Assembly: GCA_030150265.1 (NCBI GenBank)
Contig: JASLGG010000043.1
Location: 5,200-69,199, forward strand
Reading direction: 5' to 3'
From: Protaetiibacter sp.
Lineage (GTDB): Bacteria; Actinomycetota; Actinomycetes; Actinomycetales; Microbacteriaceae
DNA: 64,000 nt
Below the pieces are notes generated by a model. It ran no database searches, was not told the origin of the DNA, and was given only the letters and a program-made list of their open reading frames with translations. This document shows, in pieces, positions 63,863 through 64,000 of the stretch (its first letter is position 1; every line of letters begins with the position of its first letter). A program made the position numbers and the translations under genes.

Positions 63863-64000
63863 ACCAGAACTCCGTTCTCGTGATTCGCGATGGCCCGGGG
63901 GTTGGAACCGGGATGACGACAAAATCACCGGTCACACCGCACTCAGAGTAGAACCCCTGCAGGTATTTGCCTTCGTTGACGTTGTCGTCACGATCGATCA
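63855..64000 (-). CDS. 3' end of an unidentified gene, possible toxin C-terminus
   Basis: Forty-seven codons of an open frame run from the window edge to a TGA at 63855-63857, beginning IDRDDNVNEGKYLQGFYSEC and ending RITRTEFWCD. I do not recognise the family. The G+C content is about 50-57%, well below the window average. The overlap with an SMI1/KNR4-like gene suggests the C-terminal toxin part of a polymorphic toxin, but this is an inference from context. Confidence 0.5.
   Translation of the reverse strand, partial: IDRDDNVNEGKYLQGFYSECGVTGDFVVIPVPTPGPSRITRTEFWCD

Overview
The window is about 70% G+C and is almost certainly chromosomal DNA of an actinobacterium, most likely of the family Microbacteriaceae. 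The signs are a tad (Flp-like) pilus locus with a 6C-type small RNA, an sdhCDAB-manC-BMP/ABC-cdd-deoA block, a cell-wall protein with an LASTG sorting signal, and many genes whose -10 box (TANNNT) lies only 6-8 nt before the start codon. No phage, plasmid, IS transposase or CRISPR array is visible. The taxonomic call is an inference from gene content.

Layout. 1-2560: the end of an intein-interrupted radical SAM protein, a LuxR-type response regulator, thymidine kinase, and tRNA-Pro(CGG) with a duplicated 3' end. 2572-8912: metallophosphoesterase, bifunctional PASTA penicillin-binding protein, a small DUF4177 protein, RidA, acetyl-CoA synthetase. 9045-12229: 6C RNA and the tad genes. 12335-18387: topA-tmk-holB-secreted peptidase. 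18464-25530: tRNA-Thr(CGT), a frameshifted GAP-family gene, copper ATPase and chaperone with CsoR-like operators, DacB carboxypeptidase, nicotinamidase, semialdehyde dehydrogenase. 25564-33624: a nested palindromic element, an ABC exporter under a small HTH regulator, a sortase-anchored adhesin, a lipoprotein, and a three-gene ABC-2 exporter. 33747-37362: riboflavin operon ribD-ribE-ribBA-ribH behind an FMN riboswitch. 37401-45192: coiled-coil protein, HAD, GNAT, TrpRS, exonuclease III, YihY, and the pseudouridine operon psuG-psuK with a divergent LysR regulator. 45203-57331: succinate dehydrogenase, ManC, and a nucleoside uptake and salvage operon. 57498-63157: a rhamnose-type sugar operon with its DeoR regulator. 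63227-64000: an SMI1/KNR4-like gene overlapping the 3' end of an unidentified gene, possibly an immunity-toxin pair at an island edge.

How the genes work together. The BMP lipoprotein and its ABC transporter bring in nucleosides that Cdd and DeoA break down; PsuG/PsuK do the same for pseudouridine, and Tdk/Tmk feed dTTP synthesis. SdhCDAB and Acs serve central carbon metabolism. The rhamnose-type operon has a kinase, an aldolase-dehydrogenase fusion, a second aldolase and an RpiB-like isomerase.

Most notable non-coding structure: (i) a 75-nt two-hairpin repeat present three times, each 8-9 nt after a stop codon, whose stems covary between copies; (ii) a 279-bp nested palindrome with 34-bp terminal inverted repeats; (iii) a perfect 19-bp inverted repeat after deoA; (iv) twin GTCAAC-N4-GTTGAC operators covering the -35 and -10 of the HTH-ABC operon; (v) a 60-bp duplication of the 3' end and terminator of tRNA-Pro.
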